A stretch of 64,000 nucleotides of DNA from JBDGPU01 sp042219525 (GTDB taxonomy: Archaea; Halobacteriota; Halobacteria; Halobacteriales; Haloferacaceae): assembly GCA_042219525.1 (NCBI GenBank), contig JBDGPU010000069.1, forward strand, positions 94,211-158,210, in the 5' to 3' direction. The position numbers and the translations under genes are program-made. The notes below the pieces were generated by a model, which saw only the letters and a list, made by a program, of their open reading frames with translations, had not been told where the DNA came from and ran no database searches. Positions 47,585 to 56,784 of this stretch are shown here, in pieces (position 1 is the stretch's first letter; every line of letters starts with the position of its first letter).

Positions 47585-49348
47585 ATGGACCATGTTGATG
47601 CGACCAGACGCGAGGTGCTGTCGACGCTGGGCATGGCGGGGGCGGGCGCGCTCGCGGCCGGGACCGGGGCGGTCGGGGCAGCCGAGGCGAATCGTTACAT
47701 TGTCGGCACGGCCACGCCGGCGGCGACGGCGACCGCGGAGCGGAAGGCCGACGCCGTCCATCGGACGCTCGATTTCGGCGACATCGGGCAAGCAGTCGCC
47801 GGCACGTTCTCGGACGAGGCCCTGGCCGAACTACAGCGTAACCCAAAGGTCCGGTACGTCGAGGTCGACGGCGAGATGCGGGCGTTCGCGCAGACGCTCC
47901 CGTGGGGCGTCGACCGCGTCGACGCCGACAAGCTCCACGCAAACGGCGAAACGGGATCCGGCGCGGACGTCGCCATCATCGACACCGGCATCGACGACGA
48001 CCATCCGGACCTGCAGGCGAACGTCGGCGCCGGCAAGGCGTACGTCGACTGCCGAGGGCGGAACTGCAACTACCCCTGGTCCGACGACAACGACCACGGT
48101 ACCCACTGCGCGGGCATCGCGGACGCCGTGAACAACGCGGAAGGCGTGGTCGGGGTCGCCACGGAAGCGACGCTCCACGCCGTGAAGGTGCTGGACAAAA
48201 ACGGCTCGGGCAGCTTCTCCGACGTCGCGGCCGGCATCGAGTACACGGCCGACCAGGGCTGGGACGTCGGATCGATGAGCCTCGGCGCCGACTCCGGCTC
48301 GCAAACCGTCAAGGACGCCTGCCAGTACGCCTACGACAAGGGCGTCCTGCTCGTTGCCGCCGCGGGCAACGACGGCCCCTGTTCGGACTGCGTCGGCTAC
48401 CCGGCCGCCTACTCGACGGTCATGGCGATCAGTTCGACCGACAGCGACGACAGCCTCTCCTCGTTCTCCTCGACGGGCCCGGAGATCGAGCTCGCGGCCC
48501 CGGGCGGGGACATCTACTCGACGGTGATCGGGGGCTACGACACTTTCTCGGGCACGTCGATGGCCTGCCCGCACGTCTCCGGCGCTGGCGGCCACCTGAT
48601 GTCGAACGGCTACACCAACACCGAGGCACGCGACCGGCTGAACAGCACCGCGGAGGACATCGGGCTCTCGAGCAACGAGCAGGGTAACGGCCTGCTGGAC
48701 GCGGAGGCAGCGGTGCTCGATGGGTCCACGGACAGCGCGCCGACGGTCGATAGCCTGTCCGCTTCGGAGGTCGAGACGAGCGACTCCGACGCTGAGTTCG
48801 ACGTTTCCTGGGACGTCAGTGACGACGATGGTGATCTCTCGTCCGTCGACCTCTCGCTCACCGACGACACCGACAGCGAGAGCGAAGATTCGGCGTCGAT
48901 CAGCGTCAGCGGATCCAGTGCTAGCGGCACCACCCGCCTCGTCGCCGCCGGCGACGACGGGTCCGGCAACTCCTACATCGTGGACGCGACCGTCACCGAC
49001 TCGAACGGGAACACCGGCTCGGGGTCGACCAGGGTGAGCGAAACTGAAAGTACTAGCAGCGCGCCGACCGTCGACAGCCACGCGGTGAGCACGCGCACGA
49101 CCGGGCCGTGGTACCGCGTTACCGCCGACTGGGGTGTCTCGGACGACGATGGCGACCTCGACTCCGTTGGCGTCGCCATCGAGGACAGCAACGGGAACAC
49201 GCTGAATTCGACGACCGTCGACGTCAGCGGGTCCAGCGCGTCAGGCAGCACCGAGCTAAAGGCCCGTAGCAAGCCGAGCACCAGCGTCGTCACCGTGACG
49301 GACTCGAAGGGCAACAGCGACACGTCCTCGAAGTCGGTCTCGTTCTGA
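47585..49348 (+). CDS. Tat-exported subtilisin-like protease (halolysin-like)
   Basis: A 587-residue S8 serine protease. The N-terminus has a Tat motif (TRREVLSTLGMAGAGALAAG), followed by an I9-type propeptide to about residue 105 (YIVGTATPAAT... KVRYVEVDGEM). The catalytic triad is clear: Asp in VAIIDTGIDDDHPDL (about 132), His in DNDHGTHCAGIADAV (about 172) and Ser in FSGTSMACPHVSGAG (about 324); oxyanion Asn in AAAGNDGPCSDC. After residue 375 come two Ig-like beta repeats (PTVDSLSASEVETSDSDAEF; PTVDSHAVSTRTTGPWYRV) instead of the PPC domain of halolysins. Four Cys could form disulfides. Likely secreted. Confidence 0.93.
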   Translation: MDHVDATRREVLSTLGMAGAGALAAGTGAVGAAEANRYIVGTATPAATATAERKADAVHRTLDFGDIGQAVAGTFSDEALAELQRNPKVRYVEVDGEMRAFAQTLPWGVDRVDADKLHANGETGSGADVAIIDTGIDDDHPDLQANVGAGKAYVDCRGRNCNYPWSDDNDHGTHCAGIADAVNNAEGVVGVATEATLHAVKVLDKNGSGSFSDVAAGIEYTADQGWDVGSMSLGADSGSQTVKDACQYAYDKGVLLVAAAGNDGPCSDCVGYPAAYSTVMAISSTDSDDSLSSFSSTGPEIELAAPGGDIYSTVIGGYDTFSGTSMACPHVSGAGGHLMSNGYTNTEARDRLNSTAEDIGLSSNEQGNGLLDAEAAVLDGSTDSAPTVDSLSASEVETSDSDAEFDVSWDVSDDDGDLSSVDLSLTDDTDSESEDSASISVSGSSASGTTRLVAAGDDGSGNSYIVDATVTDSNGNTGSGSTRVSETESTSSAPTVDSHAVSTRTTGPWYRVTADWGVSDDDGDLDSVGVAIEDSNGNTLNSTTVDVSGSSASGSTELKARSKPSTSVVTVTDSKGNSDTSSKSVSF

Positions 49349-49409
49349 GAGTCCGACTGGCCTCTTTTTCGACCCCGTGATTTAGGGGGCATCGTGGAGA
49401 GCCATCGCC

Positions 49410-50012
49410 ATGGACCGACGCGGTTACCGAACCATCGCTGGGGGCGCCTTCCTCGCCGTGGCGACCCTGTTGCTCCTTGGCTTCGTCACGGCGGCGGCCC
49501 AGTACCCCGGGTACAGCGCGACGACACAGACGATCAGCGCACTCGGCGCTGCCGAGGCGACGGGCCGCTCGCGAGCGATTTTCAACGGGACGATGATCCT
49601 CGCCGGCCTCGGCACGCTGGTGGCGACGTACGGGCTCCACCAACGCTTCCGGAATCGTGGATTCACCGTCGCGCTCGCGGCGACCGGGATCGGTAACGCC
49701 GGTGTCGGCGTGTTTCCGGCGGAAACCGGCGTACCCCACGTCCTCGCGGCGATGCTCGCGTTTGGCGGTATCGGCTGCACCGCGTTGCTCGTCGCCCGCG
49801 AGGTCGGCGGTCCCTTCGGCGCCCTCTCGGCCAGCGTGGGCGTCCTCGAACTGGTCGTACTCGTGCTGTTCATCACCGTTGGCGGGTCGACCCCGCTCGG
49901 CCTCGGCGGCCTCGAGCGCTGGGTCGCCTACCTCGGAATTCTCTGGGCCGCCGCTTTCGGCGGGTATCTGCTCCCTGGAAGCGAGCCCGCCGAGCCCGGG
50001 GACGGACTGTAG
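49410..50012 (+). CDS. DUF998 membrane protein
   Basis: A 200-residue protein with six predicted membrane helices (YRTIAGGAFLAVATLLLLGF; FNGTMILAGLGTLVATYGL; LAAMLAFGGIGCTALLVARE; LGILWAAAFGGYLLPGS). DUF998 motifs are YPGYSATTQTISALGAAEA and the FPAETGVPHVLAAMLAF loop. The family is widespread in archaea, with unknown function. It is a single gene, 61 bp after the subtilase. Confidence 0.85.
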   Translation: MDRRGYRTIAGGAFLAVATLLLLGFVTAAAQYPGYSATTQTISALGAAEATGRSRAIFNGTMILAGLGTLVATYGLHQRFRNRGFTVALAATGIGNAGVGVFPAETGVPHVLAAMLAFGGIGCTALLVAREVGGPFGALSASVGVLELVVLVLFITVGGSTPLGLGGLERWVAYLGILWAAAFGGYLLPGSEPAEPGDGL

Positions 50013-50057
50013 CCGTCGCTCCGAGGCTGGTGACTAGAGGCCGGGATTCGCTGGGCC

Positions 50058-50165
50058 TTACTGGTCGGGGATCGCCGCACCGCAGTCCGGACACTCCTCG
50101 TCCGACGTCGTCAGCGGCAGGTCACACGACGGGCAGAACACCCGGTCACAGCTCTGATCGCCCAT
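50058..50165 (-). CDS. 35-aa two-CPxC zinc-ribbon protein
   Basis: ATG 50165 opens a 35-codon frame ending TAA at 50058. Two zinc knuckles are visible: VFCPSCDLPL and EECPDCGAAI, giving four metal cysteines with the usual 15-residue spacing. It belongs to the haloarchaeal class of very small CPxCG zinc-finger proteins, several of which affect motility or biofilm in Haloferax. A role here is not inferred. It lies between DUF998 and the thioesterase. Confidence 0.78.
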   Translation of the reverse strand: MGDQSCDRVFCPSCDLPLTTSDEECPDCGAAIPDQ

Positions 50166-50244
50166 ACCCGATGTTCTGCGTGAGTGTAGTTGACAGTTTC
50201 GCCGAGTGCGACCAGGGCACGTCTATCCCCCGTCCGTCGACGCG

Positions 50245-50679
50245 CTACTCGGTCGCGAGCGCCTCCTGCTTCAACCGCCGCCCGCGCTCGGACGAAACCG
50301 TCAGCTCCGGCACGGGCGTCGGCTCGTTCTCCTCGTTGATGGCGACGAAGACGAACGTGGACTCGGTGGTCTGCTCGATGTCACCGCTTCGCGGCTGCTC
50401 GCGGAACGCCTGCAGGCGAACGCGCAGGCTCGTGCGACCCGTGTCATAGACGTACGCCCGGATCACGGCCGTGTCGCCGACGGGGACCGGCCGCTTGAAA
50501 TCCATCCCCTCGATGTTGGCGGTGACGCACGTCTCGCCGGCCATGCGCATTGCCGACATGGTGCCCACCTCGTCCATCCACTTCATGATGTTGCCCCCGT
50601 GGGCGTTGCCGTAGTTGTTCGTGTGGTTCGGCTGGATCCGCGAGCGATTCTCCAGGAACGTCTCCATCAAATCGACCAT
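50245..50679 (-). CDS. Hotdog-fold acyl-CoA thioesterase
   Basis: A 144-residue acyl-CoA thioesterase of the YciA/BACH type. The catalytic region is HTNNYGNAHGGNIMKWMDEV with the Asn/Asp pair, followed by GTMSAMRMAGETCVTANIEG, MDFKRPVPVGDTAVIRAYVY and TTESTFVFVAINEE. The family hydrolyses fatty acyl-CoA in the cytoplasm. It is a single gene and divergent from the MFS transporter. Confidence 0.9.
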   Translation of the reverse strand: MVDLMETFLENRSRIQPNHTNNYGNAHGGNIMKWMDEVGTMSAMRMAGETCVTANIEGMDFKRPVPVGDTAVIRAYVYDTGRTSLRVRLQAFREQPRSGDIEQTTESTFVFVAINEENEPTPVPELTVSSERGRRLKQEALATE

Positions 50680-50797
50680 GGAGGCATCTCACGGCCGCGG
50701 TGCTTGAGGCTTTGCGCGCCGGGCGGTCGGCCCGCAGCGATCGCGACGCCGACGCCAAACCGCAACCGCTTTTCAATGGCCACCCGCCGGTAGGGAC

Positions 50798-52081
50798 GTG
50801 ACCGCCGGCGACACCCGGTTGCAGTTCTATGCACTCTACCTGACCCGATTCGCGGAGGGGTTCGGATTCATCACGCTGCTGACGCTGCTCCCGACCTACA
50901 TCAACACGCTCGACCCGCAAGCGACGACCATCCTCGGCGTCACGATCAGCGCCGGGCTGATCATTGGCATGTACACCACCGGCTTCACCCTGGCCCAGAC
51001 CGCGGCGGTGGTCCCGCTCGCGTGGGCCGGCGACCGGTTCGACAAGCGGACGATGCTACTCGGGACGCTGGCGCTCGGCGCGGGCGTCTACGCGCTGTTC
51101 CCCGTCGTCGACTCCTCCGCGACCTTCATCGCGATCCGCGCGTTGCAGGGCGTCGCCGTCACCGGCGCGGGGCTGATGAGCCTCTCGCTCGTCGGCCAGA
51201 TCGCGCCGGTCGGCACCCGGGCGAAGGCCATCGGCCGGGCGAACGCCGCCGCCTTCGCCGCTTCCATCGTCGGCTCGCTGTCGGCCGGCGCCATCTACGA
51301 CGCCGTAGGCTTCGGCCCCATCTTCTCGATCATCGCCGTCCTCATCGTCGTCGCCTGGGCCGGACTGTACGCCTCTCTCGAACCCGACGAAACCCGCGTC
51401 GAAGGGTTCCCCTTCACGGACCTCGCCGTCAACCGGAAGCTCATCACGATCACCAGCTTCCGCGCCCAGTACGCCTTCGCCGTCACGATGGTCCGGACGT
51501 GGATCCCCATCTACGCCGGGACCGCCATGGCCGCCGGCGGACTCGACGTCGCCGCGCTCGCGGTCGCCGTGACCGTGACCGCGGAGAAGGGGACGAACAT
51601 GGTCGGCCAGCTGTTCACCGGACGCCTCTCCGACAGCTTCGGGCGCGCGCTGTTCGTCTTCGCCGGCGGCGGAAGCTACGGACTCATCTCGCTCGCCATC
51701 CCATTCGCGCCCGAACTCGGCGCCTTGATCGGCGCGCCGGCATCGCTGCCGCTGCTCGGGGCGACGCCGCCCGCGTACCTCCCGCTCGTGATCCTCTCGG
51801 GGCTGCTCGGCGTCGTCGACTCCTTCCGCGAGCCCGCCAGCATGGCCCTGTTCGCGGACGAGGGCACCGACGAGGGCGGCGTCGCCTCCAGCTTCGGCAT
51901 CCGCGAACTCGTCTGGCGTCCGGGATCCGTCGCCGCCCCGCTGATGGCCGGCTGGCTGATGGTCGAAGTGAGCATGGCCTCCGTGTTCTTCGTCGGCGGT
52001 GCGTTCGCGATCACCGGCGCACTGTCGTTCCTCGCGATCCTCGTTCGCGACTACGGGAAAGAAGCGCTGACGGCGTGGTGA
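50798..52081 (+). CDS. MFS transporter
   Basis: A 427-residue major facilitator with 12 predicted membrane helices. The cytoplasmic loop signature between helices 2 and 3 reads PLAWAGDRFDKRTMLL, and a second is seen in GQLFTGRLSDSFGRALF. It starts with GTG 50798, placed about 28 nt after a TATA-like TTTTCAATG, as in leaderless genes. The substrate is unknown; no regulator is adjacent. Confidence 0.87.
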   Translation: MTAGDTRLQFYALYLTRFAEGFGFITLLTLLPTYINTLDPQATTILGVTISAGLIIGMYTTGFTLAQTAAVVPLAWAGDRFDKRTMLLGTLALGAGVYALFPVVDSSATFIAIRALQGVAVTGAGLMSLSLVGQIAPVGTRAKAIGRANAAAFAASIVGSLSAGAIYDAVGFGPIFSIIAVLIVVAWAGLYASLEPDETRVEGFPFTDLAVNRKLITITSFRAQYAFAVTMVRTWIPIYAGTAMAAGGLDVAALAVAVTVTAEKGTNMVGQLFTGRLSDSFGRALFVFAGGGSYGLISLAIPFAPELGALIGAPASLPLLGATPPAYLPLVILSGLLGVVDSFREPASMALFADEGTDEGGVASSFGIRELVWRPGSVAAPLMAGWLMVEVSMASVFFVGGAFAITGALSFLAILVRDYGKEALTAW

Positions 52082-52121
52082 TCGGCGCCGGCAACAGCCG
52101 GTGTCCGTTCGACGCCCTCGG

Positions 52122-52850
52122 TCACTCCTTCTCGAGCACGGCGTGGTAGTGGTAGTCGTCGCCTCGTCGCGCCACCTCATCGACCTTCCAGCGTGTGTCG
52201 ACTGCAGCCTCCCGTAATCGGTCCGGGGAGAACAGCCGAAAGTGGAGGACCGGGTCGACGTCGTCCGCGTACTCGAACCAGTTTACGCGGTGCGCGAGCC
52301 CCGGCGCCTCGTCCGCCCTGTACCCCAGCATCTCCTCGCCGTCGACGTTGACCGGGTCGTAGCAGTCGACGACCGCCGTCGCGTCCGCAGTCGTGACGTG
52401 TCCGAGGTCCTCGAGGAAGGCTTCGACGCCCGCCAGCGACCCCGCGAGGCCGAGCTGGGTCCCGTGAGCGAGCGCCGACGCGAATCGGTCTTCGGGAAAC
52501 GACTCAAGGAGCGCAAACATGTCGCCCTCGCGAGCGTCGTCGACGCCGCGTTCGTGCATCGTCTCGATCAGGGCCGGGCTGGGGTCGATGGCGACGGTCT
52601 CGAACTGCTCTTGAAAGTAGAGCGCGTGTCGCCCGGCGCCGGCGCCCAGGTCGACGAGCGGCCCGTCGAGTCGCTCGGCGAGCCAGCGGTGGCTCTCGTT
52701 GTCCTCGGGGTCAAACTCGGTGAAGTAGAACGCCTCGAGGGGGTGCTCGCGCCGCTCGGGGCCGTCGACCTGGTAGAGCGGGTCCGTCAAGTCGCCGCGG
52801 TGATGGTCTCGAATGGCGCGGCCGAACGCGTCGGGATGGTCGGCAGCCAT
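52122..52850 (-). CDS. SAM-dependent methyltransferase (class I)
   Basis: A 242-residue protein. SAM motif I is GPLVDLGAGAGRHALYFQEQ; motif II is FETVAIDPSPALIETMHERG, with the acidic D in EGDMFALLE. The C-terminal part (VVDCYDPVNVDGEEMLGYRA; VNWFEYADDVDPVLHFRLF) suggests a small-molecule substrate. It is convergent with the MFS gene. The substrate is unknown. Confidence 0.85.
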   Translation of the reverse strand: MAADHPDAFGRAIRDHHRGDLTDPLYQVDGPERREHPLEAFYFTEFDPEDNESHRWLAERLDGPLVDLGAGAGRHALYFQEQFETVAIDPSPALIETMHERGVDDAREGDMFALLESFPEDRFASALAHGTQLGLAGSLAGVEAFLEDLGHVTTADATAVVDCYDPVNVDGEEMLGYRADEAPGLAHRVNWFEYADDVDPVLHFRLFSPDRLREAAVDTRWKVDEVARRGDDYHYHAVLEKE

Positions 52851-52973
52851 GACTGAGGGTGGCAGCCTGTCGGAAAAAGTGTATGTGTGGCTTGGTGCCA
52901 GTTACCACTAGCGCCGGCGTAGCCGACTGGTGACGAAATAGCGCGAGGAAAACCCGGAGACTGCGGCGACCGC

Positions 52974-54116
52974 TTACGCTTCGTAGCCCTGCTCCGCGAG
53001 GGCTTCCTCGAAGACGGACAACAGGAACTCGACGTTCTGTGGGCGCGCGGAGTGGCCCATGCAGCCGATGCGCCAGATGTCGCCGGAGAGGGCGCCGAGG
53101 CCGCCGGCGATCTCGAGGTCGTAATCGGTCAGCAGGTAGTCGATGACGGCGCCGTCGTCGACGCCGTCCGGGACCTGTACCGCGTTGAGGCTGGGGAGCC
53201 AGTACTCGTCGGGCGCGTTCATTTCGAGGCCGATCGCATGCAGACCGGCCTTCAGGTCGCCGGCGACGTCGCGGTGGCGGGCCCAGCGCTGCTCGATGCC
53301 TTCCTCGGCGACGAGGCGGAGGGCTTCACGGAGCGCGTAGACGTTCGAGACGGGCGCCGTGTGGTGGTACGCGCGCTCGTCGCCCCAGTAGCCCTCGAGC
53401 AGCGAGAGGTCGAGGTACCACGAGCGGGGGTCCTCCTCGCGGTCGAGGACCTTGTCCATCGCGCGGTCGGAGAGCGTGAGCGGGCTGGCACCCGGCGGGC
53501 AGGAGAGGCACTTCTGCGGGCCGGAGTAGGCGACGTCGATGTCCCAGTCGTCGACGCGGAGCTCGACGCCACCGAGCGACGTGACGGTGTCGGCGATGAC
53601 GTACGCGTCGTGGGCGTGCGCGATGGACGTGAGTTCGTCGACGTTGGGCTGGAGGACACCGGTCGACGTTTCGGCGTGGACGAAGCCGAACACGTCCGGC
53701 TGGTACTGCTCGAACGCGGCCTCGACGTCGGCCGGGTTCAGGGGTTCGCCCCACGGCGCGGAAACCTCGACGACCTCGCCGCCGGCGCGCCGGGCCATCG
53801 ACGCCATCCGGCCGCCGAAGTAGCCGTTCGTCGGGACGAGCATCGTGTCACCCGGCTCGACCACGTTGCCGATGGCGGCCTCCATCGCCGCCGATCCGGT
53901 GCCGGAGACGGGGATCGTCCACTGATTGTCCGTCCGGAAGGTGTAGCGCAGGAGCTCCTGCGTCTCGTTCATGATCTCGACGAAGGAGGGGTCGAGGTGG
54001 CCGACCAGGGGCGTACTCATCGCCTTCAGTACGCGGGGGTGGGCCTCGCTCGGGCCCGGGCCCATCAGGGTCCGGTCCGGCGGCGTCAGCTCGCCAACGT
54101 TGGGTGCGTCGCTCAT
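52974..54116 (-). CDS. Class V aminotransferase (alanine-glyoxylate/serine-pyruvate type)
   Basis: A 380-residue PLP enzyme. The family start MGPGPSEAHPRVLKAMSTPL, PVSGTGSAAMEAAIGNVVEP (cofactor phosphate binding), FVHAETSTGVLQPNVDE, VIADTVTSLGGVELRVDDWD (PLP Asp) and AYSGPQKCLSCPPGASPLTL with the Schiff-base Lys near residue 201 are all present. It would transaminate glyoxylate or hydroxypyruvate, in one-carbon or serine metabolism. Length is normal. It is a single gene. Confidence 0.9.
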   Translation of the reverse strand: MSDAPNVGELTPPDRTLMGPGPSEAHPRVLKAMSTPLVGHLDPSFVEIMNETQELLRYTFRTDNQWTIPVSGTGSAAMEAAIGNVVEPGDTMLVPTNGYFGGRMASMARRAGGEVVEVSAPWGEPLNPADVEAAFEQYQPDVFGFVHAETSTGVLQPNVDELTSIAHAHDAYVIADTVTSLGGVELRVDDWDIDVAYSGPQKCLSCPPGASPLTLSDRAMDKVLDREEDPRSWYLDLSLLEGYWGDERAYHHTAPVSNVYALREALRLVAEEGIEQRWARHRDVAGDLKAGLHAIGLEMNAPDEYWLPSLNAVQVPDGVDDGAVIDYLLTDYDLEIAGGLGALSGDIWRIGCMGHSARPQNVEFLLSVFEEALAEQGYEA

Positions 54117-54273
54117 ACCGGGCAGTCGCCGTGGGTAGCCAAAAACGCGACGATACCCCGTTCAGGCCGGCGATCCCGTGTGACCAGCTCACGTGGTCGG
54201 GGAACTATTTGCGGCGCGAGCGACGGTCGAAGTCGGCCGCCGAGCCTCGCCCCGGCAGAGGGCCGTCGTCCGC

Positions 54274-56223
54274 TTACTCGCCGACGAAGTCGGGTTCGAT
54301 GCGCTTCTCGGCGCGCTCGCTCTCGAGGTGGTCGAGAAAATCGTCGAGGTCGACGTCGGCGGCCTCCTCCTCGAAGCGGTCACGGACGGAGACGCTACCG
54401 GCTTCCTCCTCGTCGTCGCCGACGATGAGCATGTACGGGAGCCGGTCGTCGTGCGCCTCGCGGATCTTGCGGCCGACCGTCCAGTCGCGGTCCTCGACCT
54501 CGACGCGGAAGCCGGCGGAATCGAGCTCGTTTTTCACGCGGTGGGCGTAGCCGAGGTTGTCGTCGGAGACGGGCAGCACGCGGACCTGCTCCGGCGCGAG
54601 CCACGTTGGGAAGTTGCCGTTGAAGTGCTCGATGAGTACCATGAAGAAGCGCTCGTAGCTCCCGTAGAGCGCGCGATGGATCATGACCGGCTGGTGGTCC
54701 TCGTTGTCCTCGCCCGTGTACGTCAAGTCGAACCGGTCGGGCATGTTGAAGTCGAGTTGGACCGTCGGACCGTCCCACGTTCGGCCGAGGGCGTCCTCGA
54801 AGCTGAAGTCGATCTTCGGCCCGTAGAAGGCGCCGTCGCCGGGCTCGAGGTCGTAGTCGTACCCGTCGGATTCGAGCACCTCGCGGAGCTGGTTCTCGGC
54901 GGACTCCCAGACCTCGTCGCTGCCGACGGACTTCTCCGGACGGGTCGCCAGCGCGACCTCGACCTCGAGGTCGAACGTCTCGATGACCTCGAAGATCATG
55001 TCCATCACCTGGCGCACCTCCTGTTCGATCTGGTCCTGCTGTACGAACAGGTGGCCGTCGTCGATGGTGAACGCCCAGACGCGGGAGAGCCCAGAGAGCT
55101 CGCCGCGCTGCTCCTTGCGGTATACCTTCCCGTTCTCGAAGTAGCGCTGGGGGAGCTCGCGGTAGGACCAGGACTTCTGGTCGAAGATGGTGGCGTGGCC
55201 CGGGCAGTTCATCGGCTTCAGGCCGTACTCCTCGTCGTTCACGTCGAGGAGGAACATGTCGTTCTGGTAGTTTTCGTAGTGGCCGGACTGCTTCCATAGC
55301 TCCGTCCGGAAGAGGTGCGGCGTCTCGACCTGCTCGTAGTCCGCGTCCTCGTTGAGCTCGTTGACGAATCCTTCCAGCTCGCTGAGCACCGTCTTCCCGT
55401 TCGGGTGATACAGCGGGAGTCCGGGGCCCGTCACCGTCGGGATGGAGAACAGGTCCATCTCCTGGCCCAGTTTGCGGTGGTCGCGTTCCTTGGCCTCCTC
55501 GCGCATCTCGAGGAACTCCTCGAGGTCCGATTTCGACTCGAAGGCCGTGCCCGTGACGCGCGTGAGCTGCTGGTTGTCCTCGTCGCCGCGCCAGTACGAC
55601 GCGGAGATGTTGAGCAGCTCGACGGCACCGATCTCGCCGGTGGAGTCGACGTGGGGGCCCTGACAGAGGTCCTGCCAGGCGTCCTGCCTGTAGAAGGTGA
55701 CCGTCTCCTCGCCGGCGGCCTCCTCCTCGAGGATCTCCCGTTTGAATTCGTTGTCCGCGTAGATATCCGTGGCCTCGTCGCGGTCGCGCTCGACGCGCTC
55801 GATGTCGTAGTCGGCCTCGATGATCGACTCCATCTCCGCCTCGATGACTTCCAGATCGTCCTCGTCGAGGTCGACGTCGGCGACGTCGTAGTAGAAGCCC
55901 TCCTCCGTCGGCGGGCCGATGGTGAGCTTCGCCTCGGGATACTCGCGCTGGAGCGCCTGGGCGAAGACGTGGGCCGCCGAGTGGCGCAGGACCTGGAGAT
56001 ACTCGTCGGACTGGTCGGTGACGATCTCGATCTCGGCACCGTCGTACACCGCCTCGTGCTTCGAGACGAGCTCGCCGTCGAGTTTGCCCGCAACCGTGTC
56101 GCGTCCGAGCCCCGGGCCGATCTCGTAGGCCACGTCCTCGACTGTCGACCCCTCCGGCACGGTTATCGCTGATCCGTCCGGAAGGACGACCGTCACGTCG
56201 GCCTGGGAGTCGCTTTCGCTCAT
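54274..56223 (-). CDS. thrS: Threonyl-tRNA synthetase
   Basis: A 649-residue ThrRS of the bacterial-type layout: TGS domain (VTVVLPDGSAITVPEGSTVE), N2 editing domain with HSAAHVFAQAL and CQGPHVDSTG, class II core with motif 2 (YRKEQRGELSGLSRVWAFTI), the zinc site Cys in LKPMNCPGHATIFD, motif 3 (MIHRALYGSYERFFMVLIEH) and the anticodon-binding domain (VRVLPVSDDNLGYAHRVKNE). Many other archaea use a different editing domain; the haloarchaeal version with the bacterial type is known. ATG 56223 is chosen: CCCTTAAACC lies about 26 nt upstream. Confidence 0.96.
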   Translation of the reverse strand: MSESDSQADVTVVLPDGSAITVPEGSTVEDVAYEIGPGLGRDTVAGKLDGELVSKHEAVYDGAEIEIVTDQSDEYLQVLRHSAAHVFAQALQREYPEAKLTIGPPTEEGFYYDVADVDLDEDDLEVIEAEMESIIEADYDIERVERDRDEATDIYADNEFKREILEEEAAGEETVTFYRQDAWQDLCQGPHVDSTGEIGAVELLNISASYWRGDEDNQQLTRVTGTAFESKSDLEEFLEMREEAKERDHRKLGQEMDLFSIPTVTGPGLPLYHPNGKTVLSELEGFVNELNEDADYEQVETPHLFRTELWKQSGHYENYQNDMFLLDVNDEEYGLKPMNCPGHATIFDQKSWSYRELPQRYFENGKVYRKEQRGELSGLSRVWAFTIDDGHLFVQQDQIEQEVRQVMDMIFEVIETFDLEVEVALATRPEKSVGSDEVWESAENQLREVLESDGYDYDLEPGDGAFYGPKIDFSFEDALGRTWDGPTVQLDFNMPDRFDLTYTGEDNEDHQPVMIHRALYGSYERFFMVLIEHFNGNFPTWLAPEQVRVLPVSDDNLGYAHRVKNELDSAGFRVEVEDRDWTVGRKIREAHDDRLPYMLIVGDDEEEAGSVSVRDRFEEEAADVDLDDFLDHLESERAEKRIEPDFVGE

Positions 56224-56325
56224 ACAACGGACAAACCAGACGAGGGGTTTAAGGGTTGTTGGACGGCGGCACGACGACACACACTCCCGTAACGACCTTG
56301 CCTGTTTCGGCACGGAGACCGCAAC

Positions 56326-56784
56326 TCAGTGCGTCGACGAACTATCCGGGAGCACGGCCGTCGATACCCAGAAGTCGGTGAACATTTCGATCCGGTCGGC
56401 GAACTCGTCCGGGTCGACCGGTTTGATCAGACACGCGTTCGCGTGCTGCTCGTACGCCTCCTCGAGGTCGGCCGTCGCCTGTGAACTGGTTAGGACGACG
56501 ACCGGAATCCGTCGCAGCTCCGGCGTCGATTTGATCTCCTGCAGCACCTCGTGTCCGCTGGTGGCCGGGAGGTTGAGGTCGAGCAGCACGATGGAGGGCA
56601 TCGGGGCGTCCGCGTACTCGCCCCGTTGCTTCAGCCAATCGAGCGCGTCGCTTCCGGTGCGGGCGGTGTGCAGCGTCCCCGGCAGGTCGCGTTCGGCGAA
56701 GGCTCGCTCGACCAGCGTGACGTCGCCGCCGTTGTCCTCGACGAGCAGCACGTCGACCGCCACCGGCGAGCGATCCTCACTCAT
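56326..56784 (-). CDS. Response regulator receiver protein (Rcp1-like)
   Basis: A 152-residue single receiver domain. DVLLVEDNGGDVTLVERAFA holds the acidic pair, SIVLLDLNLPATSGHEVLQE the phosphorylation Asp69, VVVLTSS the switch Thr/Ser and CLIKPVDPDEFADRIE the Lys. The longer alpha4-beta5 text fits the Rcp1 subgroup that has no output domain. ATG 56784 overlaps the kinase stop (TGATG), so the two are co-translated as a partner pair. Confidence 0.9.
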   Translation of the reverse strand: MSEDRSPVAVDVLLVEDNGGDVTLVERAFAERDLPGTLHTARTGSDALDWLKQRGEYADAPMPSIVLLDLNLPATSGHEVLQEIKSTPELRRIPVVVLTSSQATADLEEAYEQHANACLIKPVDPDEFADRIEMFTDFWVSTAVLPDSSSTH

